Shown here piece after piece: positions 15,745 through 23,731 of a DNA stretch of 25,677 nucleotides. Below the pieces are notes generated by a model. The model ran no database searches and was not told where the DNA came from. It saw nothing but the letters and a program-made list of their open reading frames with translations. This DNA is from an uncultured Peptococcaceae bacterium (GTDB lineage Bacteria; Bacillota; Peptococcia; Peptococcales; Peptococcaceae), in assembly GCA_902492275.1 (NCBI GenBank), contig CABUKW010000028.1:1-25677 (forward strand). The letters run 5' to 3'. The position numbers and the translations under genes are program-made. Within the stretch, counting starts at the first letter, position 1; the number at the start of each line of letters is the position of its first letter.

Positions 15745-16806
15745 TTACAGAGCTGCAAACGCCTCCTGCAATCTCTGAACATAATCGGCCTGCCATTCGC
15801 TGCCGGCTGTCTGGCTGTCATATACAGGCTGTACAGTTGCTTTGAATGCTTCAATTTCTTCTGGTGTTAATTCATAGTAATTTACACCTTCTGCATTTTT
15901 TACAACATCCAGATACTGCTGTTCCTGTTCTGCATAAGCCTTACGGGTTTCCTGACGGCCATAAGCTTCTGCTTCAACGATTGCTTCCTGAACATCTTCT
16001 GGCAGACTGTTGAACCATTCCAGGTTTGCCATCAGAATGTAGGTCATGGTACCATGATAGGACTGAATAATCTGACTCTGTACTTCCTGATAGTTATTCA
16101 ATACAATCGTCTGAATTGGGTTTTCTTCCCCATCTACAGTGCCTTGTTCCAATGCGCTGTACAGTTCACTGTAAGCGATTGGAGTTGCAATGGCACCCCA
16201 GTTTTCGTATTGTGCCTGCAGTAATGGAGATTCCATAATGCGGATTTTCATACCCTGGAAATCGGCTGGACTATGGATTTCTTTGCCATTGGTGGTGAAC
16301 AGCTTGTAGCCTTCAAACCAGAAGCCCAAACCTTTAAAGCCGCCTGTTTCCAGTCTATCCAATGCTTCACGGCCCAGTTCACCGTCTAACACTTCAAAAA
16401 TCTGTTCCCGATCTGCTGGCAGCAGGTACGGGAAATCGATTACTTTAATGTCATCCACAAATGGAGTCACAGTAGATACTGGCTGCATGGTGATATTGAT
16501 ATCACCAATCTGAGTTGCTTCTGCCTGTTCACGCAGATTGCCTCTCTGCTGTGCAGGATACAATTCTACAGAAATACGATCTTCACCCAGTAATTCATAT
16601 AATTTGTCTACCATGGCCTGCGCACCAACACCTTCTGGTGATTCAACCGGCTGGTTGTGACTGAACACGATTGTAATCTTTTCGCCTCCATCAGCATTGG
16701 CCTGCTGATCCTGCTGTGCATCTTTGTTGCCGCCACAGCCTGTCAGAGCTACTGCTGCAATCAATAAGGTGCTGGCAAAAATAGCAGCTAATCTTCTTTT
16801 TTTCAA
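15745..16806 (-). CDS. dctP: TRAP transporter solute-binding lipoprotein (DctP)
   Basis: The 353-residue binding protein captures the substrate outside the cell membrane and delivers it to DctQM. A lipoprotein signal (about 1-25, ending ALTG then Cys) precedes the mature part. Family features are IVFSHNQP near the start, ITMQPVSTVTPFV, the GMKIRIMESP segment with the conserved Arg that binds the carboxylate, and SELYSALEQGTVDGEENP. Start is TTG at 16804-16806, giving the N-terminus K-K-R-R before the hydrophobic core and AGGAGAGG 6 nt upstream; an ATG 48 nt earlier gives an unlikely long extension without a binding site. The substrate is probably an organic acid, not identifiable from sequence. 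Confidence 0.93.
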   Translation of the reverse strand: MKKRRLAAIFASTLLIAAVALTGCGGNKDAQQDQQANADGGEKITIVFSHNQPVESPEGVGAQAMVDKLYELLGEDRISVELYPAQQRGNLREQAEATQIGDINITMQPVSTVTPFVDDIKVIDFPYLLPADREQIFEVLDGELGREALDRLETGGFKGLGFWFEGYKLFTTNGKEIHSPADFQGMKIRIMESPLLQAQYENWGAIATPIAYSELYSALEQGTVDGEENPIQTIVLNNYQEVQSQIIQSYHGTMTYILMANLEWFNSLPEDVQEAIVEAEAYGRQETRKAYAEQEQQYLDVVKNAEGVNYYELTPEEIEAFKATVQPVYDSQTAGSEWQADYVQRLQEAFAAL

Positions 16807-16920
16807 AATGTCCCTCTCCTTTTTTGAATAAAATATCTTCCCTCGCCCATACAACTGGGCTTATGGCCGTTCTGCAGCGGTGCAGTCTGCATAGTGCAAC
16901 AACCATATATATCTATCATA

Positions 16921-16949
16921 AGTATATAACAAAATAAAAAATCGTACAA
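16921..16949 (-). promoter_or_regulatory. Promoter of dctPQM operon
   Basis: TTGTAC (16949-16944) and TATACT (16926-16921) on the minus strand are separated by 17 bp. The leader would be about 110 nt and includes a short GCCC...GGGC hairpin near 16845-16860. The rest of the 341-bp gap to tspO is AT-rich with no gene. Confidence 0.6.
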
Positions 16950-17147
16950 GCTATTCGAAAAAAAATATACAAGATAATTTTTTTAAGTTCTGAGGCGTCT
17001 ATTGATTAAAACATTACAGATCCATGAATCATCTATTTGGCAGAAATTTATAAGAAACTACCATAAAAAATTTATTAAATCATTGTTTTTTGTAAAAAAT
17101 AGCATAGAGCTATCGCGCAATACATAACTTGATTAGGGGGTAACAAT

Positions 17148-17609
17148 TTGAAAATTCAATGGAAAAAGCTGATAAGCTGTCTTGTCATACCACTTGCTGT
17201 TGGCGGTTTATCCGCCCTGCTGACTCGGAACGGCATGGAAGCCTTCAGCGCAGTCAACAAGCCCACGCTCACGCCACCGGATTGGATATTCCCCGTAGCT
17301 TGGACAATTCTATATATCCTTATGGGAATTGCCTCCTATCTGGTGGCTATATCCAGAAAGCCAAATCGTATTGCACTGGCTGTATATGGCATGCAGCTTG
17401 CTTTTAATTTTTTGTGGCCTATTCTCTTTTTCAATCTAAAATTATATCTGTTTGCCTTTCTTTGGCTTATTCTGTTATGGCTGCTGATTGCCGCAACGAT
17501 GATTTTGTTCCGCCCAATCTCCAAACCAGCTTGTTATCTAATGCTGCCCTATCTATTGTGGGTAACTTTTGCCGGCTGCTTAAATTATTTTATTTATCTT
17601 TTGAACTGA
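17148..17609 (+). CDS. tspO: TspO/MBR family membrane protein
   Basis: The 153-residue protein has five transmembrane segments (about 8-25, 45-68, 76-97, 99-120, 127-150) and conserved TspO residues: NKPTLTPPDWIFPVAWTILY, then YGMQLAFNFLWPILFF and the final WVTFAGCLNYFIY. TspO proteins bind porphyrins, haem and other tetrapyrroles or sterol-like ligands; in bacteria they act in stress or tetrapyrrole regulation, and a clear transport function is not established. Start is TTG 17148-17150 with TAGGGGG 7 nt upstream. Single-gene unit ended by a strong terminator; neighbours give no clue to a ligand. Confidence 0.93.
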   Translation: MKIQWKKLISCLVIPLAVGGLSALLTRNGMEAFSAVNKPTLTPPDWIFPVAWTILYILMGIASYLVAISRKPNRIALAVYGMQLAFNFLWPILFFNLKLYLFAFLWLILLWLLIAATMILFRPISKPACYLMLPYLLWVTFAGCLNYFIYLLN

Positions 17610-17629
17610 TATCTTTTAAACTGAAACAC

Positions 17630-17674
17630 AAAAAACTCTATGTGAAAAAATTACTAATCACATAGAGTTTTTTC
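17630..17674. terminator. Bidirectional terminator tspO / amidohydrolase
   Basis: A perfect 14-bp stem AAAACTCTATGTGA / TCACATAGAGTTTT (17632-17645, 17658-17671) has a 12-nt loop. Plus strand ends in TTTTTTCG, minus strand in TTTTTTGTG, so both converging genes are served. Confidence 0.9.
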
Positions 17675-17764
17675 GTTTATGAAAATATTTTCTACAGCTT
17701 CGTAGACAGTTTAGGACACACTGTCGCAAATCGACAACGCCTTTTTCTTTTTTGATATGATGAT

Positions 17765-19363
17765 TTACGCAGTATAAACAGTTACGCCATCTTTGATGGT
17801 TTCTAATACTTTGATATCTTTAATCGCCATCGGCTCTACTTTTAATGGGTTGTCGCTCAGGATCACCAAGTCAGCCCGTTTGCCTGCTTTGATAGAACCT
17901 TTGCTGTCTTCTTCAAAATAAGCGTAGGCAGCATTGATGGTAACGCCTTTCAAAGCGTCATACACGCCAATTCTCTGGTCAGCGCCAATCACTGCGCCGC
18001 TGCGGGTAACACGATTTACGGCTGTCCATACAGCATGCAGCATATCAGGACGTACAACTGGCGTATCGGTATGGAAATTATAGGCCAAGCCAGCATCCAG
18101 CGCATCTTTTACAGGACTCACCCGACTGCCGCGAACAGGCCCGAAGTTTTTCATGTGTACGTCGCCCCAATAGTTTACATGGCCTACAAAGATAGATGGA
18201 ATCATTTTCAGCTGTGCCATTTTTTCAATCTGGTCTTTCCGGGCGGTCTGGCAATGAATCATGGTGAACCGCAGATTTTCTTTGTTAGGATTGTCAGACA
18301 ATGGCAGCATTTTCTCGATAGCGCCCAGATACTGATCTCCAGCAGCATCGCCGTTGCAGTGGGCCAAAATCTGCATATTATCGTCCAAAGCCTGTTTTAC
18401 ATAGCCTTCCAAGTCTTCTGTTTTTACGATTGGCACACCGTATTCGTCGCTGTCTTCATAGGGCTGGGTCATCCAAGCAGTTCTGGCCTGTGGAGAACCA
18501 TCCAGTACAACCTTGTAGCCGCCAATTTTTACATGACCTTTGTACTGACCGCACAAATCCTTATATTCTATCATTGTATCATGGGCTTTTGGACTGCAGC
18601 TTTCATAAGCGACAATATCTGTTTTTAACAGCCCTGCCTGGTCGAAAGCCAACAGCATTTTGACCACGCCGTCATCAGAGCCGCCGTCCTGCACAGTGGT
18701 AATCCCGTTAGATACATACAGCTGCTGCGCAATAGGGAATAACTGACCCATTTTCTGCTGCATAGAGGCAAAGATGCCGCCAATCAACCCGTAGGTCGCC
18801 GCTTCTGCCAGATATCCATTCAAACGGCCATCTTCATAACGGCCCAATTCACCACCAGGAACATCGGCCATATCATCGGTATAATTTACTTTGGCCAAAG
18901 CCAGACTGTTGGCAACTATCATATGCACCGATACATGCAGGATGGTAATCGGATGCTCCGTGGATACCTGATCTAACAAGTCACGATGAGGAGCCGCTTG
19001 TTCTGCCAGGAAGTTTTCATCATAATTATAGCCTACGATCATTTCGCCAGCAGGCACCTGACGTTCCTCCTTGTACTTTTTCAGGGCCGCAACAATTTCG
19101 TCAAAATTGTTGCAGGCAGACAAATCGCATAAATCTGCAAACATCGGGGCCATAGAAGCAGCGTGGCTGTGGGGATCGATAAAACCTGGCATCAAGGTTT
19201 TTCCCTGCAAATCCACCAATTCACAGGCTTCACTTTTCTGGGCAGCAACAGCATCATACGCGCCTGCAGCTTTGATTTTGCCATCAGCTACTAATACTGC
19301 TTGTACAATATCACCTTTGCCTTCCATGGTAATGATGTCGCCATTGAAGAATAATTTTTCCAT
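17765..19363 (-). CDS. Amidohydrolase family protein, YtcJ-like (copy 1)
   Basis: The 532-residue metal-dependent hydrolase belongs to the amidohydrolase superfamily (Amidohydro_3/YtcJ group): an N-terminal beta-sandwich (FFNGDIITMEG), TIM barrel and C-terminal AGKRADLVILSDNPL. The HxH pair is in FIDPHSHAAS (His65, His67); further ligands are in ILAHCNGDAAGD, FTMIHCQTARKD and FHTDTP. Members hydrolyse amides, formamides or similar; the substrate cannot be told. The ATG at 19361-19363 was chosen over TTG at 19369 because it gives the same MEKL N-terminus as its paralog and AGGAGG lies 10 nt upstream. There is no signal peptide. It is a tandem paralog of 19547-21145, with its own -10 box between them, so the copies can be expressed separately. 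Confidence 0.9.
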   Translation of the reverse strand: MEKLFFNGDIITMEGKGDIVQAVLVADGKIKAAGAYDAVAAQKSEACELVDLQGKTLMPGFIDPHSHAASMAPMFADLCDLSACNNFDEIVAALKKYKEERQVPAGEMIVGYNYDENFLAEQAAPHRDLLDQVSTEHPITILHVSVHMIVANSLALAKVNYTDDMADVPGGELGRYEDGRLNGYLAEAATYGLIGGIFASMQQKMGQLFPIAQQLYVSNGITTVQDGGSDDGVVKMLLAFDQAGLLKTDIVAYESCSPKAHDTMIEYKDLCGQYKGHVKIGGYKVVLDGSPQARTAWMTQPYEDSDEYGVPIVKTEDLEGYVKQALDDNMQILAHCNGDAAGDQYLGAIEKMLPLSDNPNKENLRFTMIHCQTARKDQIEKMAQLKMIPSIFVGHVNYWGDVHMKNFGPVRGSRVSPVKDALDAGLAYNFHTDTPVVRPDMLHAVWTAVNRVTRSGAVIGADQRIGVYDALKGVTINAAYAYFEEDSKGSIKAGKRADLVILSDNPLKVEPMAIKDIKVLETIKDGVTVYTA

Positions 19364-19393
19364 AGACAAAACGCCTCCTGTAGATATATAAGA

Positions 19394-19432
19394 TTCTTAA
19401 TACATATAACGCTTCTTAATATATCTATTATA
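19394..19432 (-). promoter_or_regulatory. -10 box and TTCTTAATA repeats before amidohydrolase copy 1
   Basis: A perfect TATAAT (minus, 19432-19427) has only a weak AT-rich -35. Just downstream TTCTTAATA occurs twice (19394-19402, 19413-19421), 19 bp apart, at and after the expected start of transcription: a possible repressor site. Confidence 0.4.
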
Positions 19433-19486
19433 CAAAAAAATTTGATAAATAAATAATATCTTTTTTGAAATAATAATATAAATTTA

Positions 19487-19520
19487 TGTGTATGGATTTC
19501 CCCCAGGAAACCCATACACA
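19487..19520 (-). terminator. Terminator of amidohydrolase copy 2
   Basis: A 15-bp stem TGTGTATGG-GTTTCC / GGAAAT-CCATACACA with a 4-nt loop, followed on the minus strand by TAAATTTAT. It lies 27 bp after the stop of the upstream paralog. Confidence 0.7.
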
Positions 19521-19546
19521 TCATCAAATTCGTCGGCGTATTTCGT

Positions 19547-21145
19547 CTATTTTCGTTGGTAAACCGTTTCCCCATCCTTTATAGTTTCCAACACTTGAAT
19601 ATCTTTGATTGCCATTGAGTCAACTTTTAACGGATTGTCGCTCAGGATTACCAAATCAGCCCGTTTCCCAGCTTTCAGGGAGCCTTTTTCCTCCTCTTCA
19701 AAATATTCATAGGCGGCATTGATGGTAATGCCTTTCAAAGCGTCATACACGCCAATCCGCTGGTCAGCGCCAACCACAACGCCCTTGCGGCTTACCCGAT
19801 TGACGGCGCTCCAAACGCTGTGCAGCATATCCGGTTTCGTTACAGGCGTGTCGGTATGGAAATTATAAACCAACCCCGCGTCCATAGCGTCCTTTACAGG
19901 GCTGATATAATTGCCGCGTACCGGTCCCAAATTTTGCAGATGCACATCGCCCCAATAATTGACATGCGCCACAAAAATAGAAGGAATCATCTTCAACTGC
20001 GCCATTTTTTCAATTTGATCTTTCCGCATAGTCTGGCAATGAATCATGGTAAAACGCAAATTTTCTTTGTTGGGATTTTCTGACAGAGGAAGCATTTCCT
20101 CATAACAGCGCAAGAACTGGTCGCCGGCGGCATCGCCGTTGCAATGCACCAAGGCCTGCATGTCGTCGTCCAACGCTTGCTTCATATATTGCTTTACTTC
20201 ATCATCCTGAATAATCTGTACGCCGCAGGCCTCGCTGTTTTCATACGGCTTGCTCAACCAAGCGGTTCTGGCCTGCGGAGAACCGTCCAGCACCAGCTTA
20301 TACCCGCCGATTTTCACATGACCATTATATTTTTTGCACAACGCAGGATTTTCAGCCGCAATCTTGTGGGCCTCTACCTGGAAAGTTGGATAGGCCACCA
20401 CGTCCAGCTTCACCATACCGGCTGCGTCAAAGCCAGTCAGCATTTTCAAACAATCGGCGTTGGAAGCGCCGTCCTGCACGGTGGTAACACCATTGGACAA
20501 ATACATTTGCTGCGCTATCGGCCATAGCTGTACCACTTGACTTTGCAATTCGCCGAAAGCCAAGCCCAAAAGCGGATACGTAGCCGTCTCTGCCAGGTAA
20601 CCGTCCAAACGACCGTCTTCATAGCGGCCAATTTCACCGCCCGGAATGTCGGCTATATCATCGGCAAAACCTAAATTTTTCAGCGCCAGAGAATTGCCCA
20701 CCGCCATATGGACAGAAACATGTACCACAACCACCGGACGCTCTGTCGAAACCTCATCCAGCAAGTCCCGATGGGGATGACGGTTTTCCGCTAAAAAGTT
20801 ATTGTCATAATTTACGCCGATGATAGTCTGTCCCGTCGGAATTTGCCGTTCACCCTGATAGGCCTGCAGCGTTGTTACAATATCAGCCAAACAATTACAG
20901 CCGGATAGATCACACTGACCGGCAAACATCGGCGTCATGGTAGCATGCCCGTGGGCGTCAATAAACGAAGGCATCAACGTCTTACCCTGCAAATCCACCA
21001 ATTGACAGTTCTCCGATTTTTGCGCGGCAACCGCATCATAGGCGCCAACCGCTTTAATCCTGCCATCCGCCACCAACACCGCCTGCGCGTAATCGCCCTC
21101 GCCTTCCATGGTAATCACATCGCCGTTAAAATATAATTTTTCCAT
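19547..21145 (-). CDS. Amidohydrolase family protein, YtcJ-like (copy 2)
   Basis: This is the upstream tandem paralog of 17765-19363, also exactly 532 residues. In the first 60 residues 50 are identical; similarity continues to the end with more drift around 70-130 and 235-260. The metal site HxH is kept in FIDAHGHATM (His65, His67), as are LVHCNGDAAGD, FTMIHCQTMRKD and FHTDTP. Start is ATG 21143-21145 with GGAGG 8 nt upstream; earlier Met codons (21175, 21160) have no site. Substitutions near the metal site (PHSHAAS against AHGHATM) suggest different substrates. A perfect TATAAT lies upstream (21206-21201). The neighbouring dctPQM operon could bring a shared substrate, as inference only. Confidence 0.9.
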   Translation of the reverse strand: MEKLYFNGDVITMEGEGDYAQAVLVADGRIKAVGAYDAVAAQKSENCQLVDLQGKTLMPSFIDAHGHATMTPMFAGQCDLSGCNCLADIVTTLQAYQGERQIPTGQTIIGVNYDNNFLAENRHPHRDLLDEVSTERPVVVVHVSVHMAVGNSLALKNLGFADDIADIPGGEIGRYEDGRLDGYLAETATYPLLGLAFGELQSQVVQLWPIAQQMYLSNGVTTVQDGASNADCLKMLTGFDAAGMVKLDVVAYPTFQVEAHKIAAENPALCKKYNGHVKIGGYKLVLDGSPQARTAWLSKPYENSEACGVQIIQDDEVKQYMKQALDDDMQALVHCNGDAAGDQFLRCYEEMLPLSENPNKENLRFTMIHCQTMRKDQIEKMAQLKMIPSIFVAHVNYWGDVHLQNLGPVRGNYISPVKDAMDAGLVYNFHTDTPVTKPDMLHSVWSAVNRVSRKGVVVGADQRIGVYDALKGITINAAYEYFEEEEKGSLKAGKRADLVILSDNPLKVDSMAIKDIQVLETIKDGETVYQRK

Positions 21146-21200
21146 TCCCATGACCTCCATCTTTTTATTTATCAATAATATGAATTCATTTTATGATTTT

Positions 21201-21206
21201 ATTATA
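21201..21206 (-). promoter_or_regulatory. -10 box for amidohydrolase copy 2
   Basis: TATAAT in CTGTATAATA, similar to TTGTATAATA before copy 1. No good -35 is placed 16-18 bp upstream, as for copy 1, so both may share an activator or weak basal promoter. Confidence 0.4.
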
Positions 21207-21279
21207 CAGAAAAATCCATGCAACGAATACTATCAATTTATGAATGGATTTGGGAAATTTCATATATAAAATTGGATTT

Positions 21280-21340
21280 AAAAAAGCTTTCCAGCATGAA
21301 CCTCGATTTTTTTACTTTGAGTATTCATTAAATGGAAAGC
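21280..21340 (-). terminator. Terminator of the envelope operon
   Basis: GCTTTCCA (minus strand, 21340-21333) pairs with TGGAAAGC (21293-21286), with an inner ATGAA/TTCAT stem, followed by TTTTTTAAATCC. It lies about 40 bp after the stop of the stalk-domain protein gene. Confidence 0.65.
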
Positions 21341-21382
21341 CAACTATCATTAAACAAATTAAAATAAAAAATGATTTATGAT

Positions 21383-22162
21383 TTATAATTTAAACCAAAT
21401 CCCATTTGCTCCTGTGTAATCACGGCCAAAAACAATTTTAGGATTTTTGTCCGATTTATTCACGCAAAACACAACGTAGCCTTCTGTACTTGCGCCACTA
21501 TAGATGTCAGCCTCTAATTCTGGCTCAGGTTCTACGACAAAATTTTTCTTGTATTCTTCATCATTTTGAGTAAATGCGTCAAACATACTATATCCCTCTA
21601 TTGATACTGCAGCATCGTCTTTTACATTATTTACCGCGACTTTTATTTTCGCTAAAACATATTCTTGTCCTTCTGGCGCTGCCTCATTATAAGAGTTTGC
21701 CGCTTTTATTTTCTCCCAAGCAGACGCGCCTCGTTCTGTACTTAAAACTGTAACCGTAGCCGTATAACTTTTACTATAATCTTCTATTTTTATTGTTTGA
21801 GTTGTTCCTACTGGTGCAGGATTTTTTCTGGAATAGTTTGTTTGCGATGCTGTTGTTTCTGTCGATGTTATATTTGTTGGAACGTTTCCCAAATAAACTG
21901 TTTGACTAGTGTTATCCCATGTAACGTCTTTCCCTGTAGCCTGCGCTACAACTCTAACCGGTAAATAAGTTGTCCCTTCATAGATAAATGGTTCTTTCTC
22001 TGTTTCCAACTTCTCACCATCTACAACAATCTGAATATTATTATAACTAACTGGAATACTTAACTGCTGCACCGCAGCCGAGGCCATTGGCATCATGCCA
22101 ACCATTAGGGCCGTTACTACTACTCCGCCAACAAAACCTTTTAATTGTTCTTTTTTATTCAT
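21383..22162 (-). CDS. Secreted stalk-domain / DUF4352-like protein
   Basis: The 259-residue exported protein starts with a signal peptide (about 1-29, KKEQLKGF... ending MASAA). Residues 30-92 match a copper-amine-oxidase N-terminal-like (stalk) domain: IQIVVDGEKL, PFIYEGTTYLPVRVVAQATGKDVTWDNTSQTVYLG; no copper or quinone site is implied. From about 115 to the end the pattern GQEYVLAKIKVAVNN...EGYVVFCVNK resembles DUF4352-type immunoglobulin-like extracellular domains. Stalk domains are common in surface proteins of Negativicutes and Clostridia. ATG start; the TAGGAGG overlapping the previous gene's stop supplies the binding site, so translation is coupled. It is the last gene of a three-gene operon (gaps of 25 and 9 nt). 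Confidence 0.82.
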   Translation of the reverse strand: MNKKEQLKGFVGGVVVTALMVGMMPMASAAVQQLSIPVSYNNIQIVVDGEKLETEKEPFIYEGTTYLPVRVVAQATGKDVTWDNTSQTVYLGNVPTNITSTETTASQTNYSRKNPAPVGTTQTIKIEDYSKSYTATVTVLSTERGASAWEKIKAANSYNEAAPEGQEYVLAKIKVAVNNVKDDAAVSIEGYSMFDAFTQNDEEYKKNFVVEPEPELEADIYSGASTEGYVVFCVNKSDKNPKIVFGRDYTGANGIWFKL

Positions 22163-22171
22163 ATTTTCCTC

Positions 22172-22564
22172 CTATAAAATCTCATTCCTTGTATTCTTGC
22201 TTTTTGCTATTTCCCATTTTTCTGAAAGTTTCATCATTTCATTCCTTGGATGAGAAACATAATCCAATATAATTACTTGTTCCCGCTCTTTGATATATAT
22301 CTTCCCAAAATTAAATATGTTATCTTCTGCAGATATCTTTACAACCCTGTACAATGGCACAATTTTTTTCTTTTTAAAAAATACTCCTGTTTCCACTACT
22401 AACTGTTCGTCATTATAATAATATTTGCAATTCTCCAATATTAAATAGCAACAAATTGGTATAACCGAACTAATCAATAATGTTGGCAAGCATAGCAATA
22501 TGCCAATAATTACAGAACATACCAATAAAAAATTACTGGTAGGAATCCGATAATATCCGTCCAT
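22172..22564 (-). CDS. Small membrane protein with bacterial PH-like domain
   Basis: The 130-residue protein has two hydrophobic segments at about 12-45 (LLVCSVIIGILLCLP, LISSVIPICCYLIL), then a cytoplasmic domain of the bacterial PH-like (bPH_2/DUF304) type: YYNDEQLVVETGVFFKKKKIVPLYRVVKISAEDN, with the usual I-P-L-Y-R-V strand. The family's role is largely unknown. It is the middle gene of the operon; the nearest site, GGAG, is 13 nt upstream of ATG, so translation may depend on coupling to the upstream gene, which ends 25 nt earlier. Confidence 0.7.
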   Translation of the reverse strand: MDGYYRIPTSNFLLVCSVIIGILLCLPTLLISSVIPICCYLILENCKYYYNDEQLVVETGVFFKKKKIVPLYRVVKISAEDNIFNFGKIYIKEREQVIILDYVSHPRNEMMKLSEKWEIAKSKNTRNEIL

Positions 22565-22589
22565 GATAAATCACGTTCTCCATTCAGAT

Positions 22590-23108
22590 TCATTTTTTCT
22601 CAATATCATCTATATCAAGATAATATCCTAAAGCTTCTCCAACTCTGGTGATTTTTCCACGCACAATAACTGTATCACCAATTGCCATCTTCATAATTAC
22701 ATTTTTCTGTTCCTCATTTTCTATTGAACAAAGAACTCCTACAATGGACCATTTATCATTTAGCGGATGTATACTTACATATTTCCCATCGCTGTCAATC
22801 ACTGCTAAACGGCCTGTCAACTCCACATATTGATCTTCATATACACTTGATGCATTTGCTGCATTTTTATCTAAATCCTCCATTAACTGATCTACAGTAT
22901 ATGCAGTATACGAAATATCTTTGTCTTCACCCTCACCAGTTCCGCTCACACTCACTATTGTAGTAAGAATAACAAGAACCATGATTACAATAAACCAGCC
23001 CCTCTGATAAATCGGCTTTTTATTAGCCGCACCACATTTAGGACATACTTTTGCAGACGAGGCAATTTCTTCACCACATACTGCGCAATGTCTCATTTTT
23101 TTACTCAT
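22590..23108 (-). CDS. Zinc-ribbon membrane protein with OB-fold (tRNA_anti-like) domain
   Basis: The 172-residue protein begins with a zinc ribbon (C8-x2-C11 and C22-x2-C25 in CAVCGEEIASSAKVCPKCG), has one TM helix at about 36-54 (FIVIMVLVILTTIVSVS) and an outer domain whose pattern, ASSVYEDQYVELTGRLAVIDSD...IVGVLCSI...IGDTVIVRGKITRV, fits the tRNA_anti-like OB-fold family. That domain is named after nucleic-acid binding folds, but in membrane proteins of this sort it is not shown to bind tRNA. ATG start, AAGGAGGA upstream. First gene of the operon with the PH-like and stalk proteins, divergent from the XRE regulator. Confidence 0.82.
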   Translation of the reverse strand: MSKKMRHCAVCGEEIASSAKVCPKCGAANKKPIYQRGWFIVIMVLVILTTIVSVSGTGEGEDKDISYTAYTVDQLMEDLDKNAANASSVYEDQYVELTGRLAVIDSDGKYVSIHPLNDKWSIVGVLCSIENEEQKNVIMKMAIGDTVIVRGKITRVGEALGYYLDIDDIEKK

Positions 23109-23146
23109 AAAAATCCTCCTTGTCTCAACATATTTTATTTCAGATT

Positions 23147-23162
23147 GAGTATATATCTACTC
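23147..23162. promoter_or_regulatory. Dyad GAGTA-N6-TACTC between operon and xre gene
   Basis: GAGTATATATCTACTC has perfect 5-bp arms around 6 bp. It lies 38 bp from the operon start and 66 bp from the xre start, in the position of promoters for both divergent units. A minus-strand TAAAAT (23137-23132) is next to it. This is the expected type of site for a small Cro/C1-like dimer, as inference. Confidence 0.45.
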
Positions 23163-23228
23163 ATATATTACCACTCATAGGAAAGAATTTCAATACTAAA
23201 TATCATTTACTTAGATAGGAGGTATGCT

Positions 23229-23453
23229 ATGCGTGATATTGATTACGGCTATATTCATTTAAAATTAAAAGAAGTCATGGACGAGCAAAATATAAGCATT
23301 AATAAATTGGCCTGCCGTGCTGAAATGCAGCGAACACAACTCAAGGCTTATATAAACAATGAAGTACAGCGCGTTGATTTAGCAGTTATGGCACGACTTT
23401 GTTATGTTTTAGAATGTGATTTGCACGACCTGCTTGAATATGTAAGAAACTGA
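23229..23453 (+). CDS. Small XRE (Cro/C1-type) HTH regulator
   Basis: The 74-residue protein is a single helix-turn-helix domain of the XRE type: LKEVMDEQNISINKLACRAEMQRTQLKAYINNE with recognition helix near 34-44, then LAVMARLCYVLECDLHDLLEYV, as in YozG-like proteins. ATG start, TAGGAGG 6 nt upstream. Its divergent position to the three-gene envelope operon and the dyad between them suggest it controls that operon and itself. No terminator is seen directly after it. Not part of a toxin-antitoxin pair, as no partner toxin is adjacent. Confidence 0.85.
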   Translation: MRDIDYGYIHLKLKEVMDEQNISINKLACRAEMQRTQLKAYINNEVQRVDLAVMARLCYVLECDLHDLLEYVRN

Positions 23454-23586
23454 TGCAACGCCCGCCTTGTCTACCATTGTGATGACAGATTTTTCAGCAA
23501 TTCTTTTACAGGACTTAATACTTTTTTCCACATGCAAATGAATACCAAGCATTAAAATTCTTTTCGTTCAAGAAGAAAATTTAATA

Positions 23587-23615
23587 CTGCTTTTCCCTCT
23601 GTGATATACTATAAT
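23587..23615 (+). promoter_or_regulatory. Putative promoter of aminotransferase gene
   Basis: A perfect TATAAT at 23610-23615 has a weak CTGCTT 17 bp upstream (23587-23592). The leader would be about 110 nt and includes a GGAC-atttc-GTCC hairpin (about 23647-23660). Confidence 0.4.
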
Positions 23616-23731
23616 GGCATTAGAGAAGCATAATTCTTTCTGTGATGGACATTTCGTCCTGTATATTGTATACTTTTGGTAATGCAAGTATTTACTTTTA
23701 AAAAATTATATTAAAAGAAAGGTGATTTTAC

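Noticed and set aside
17765..21145. Insertion-sequence or transposon-driven duplication of the amidohydrolases
   Set aside because: No transposase, terminal inverted repeats or target duplications flank either copy.
23229..23453. Antitoxin of a toxin-antitoxin pair
   Set aside because: No adjacent small toxin gene; the divergent operon encodes envelope-type proteins.
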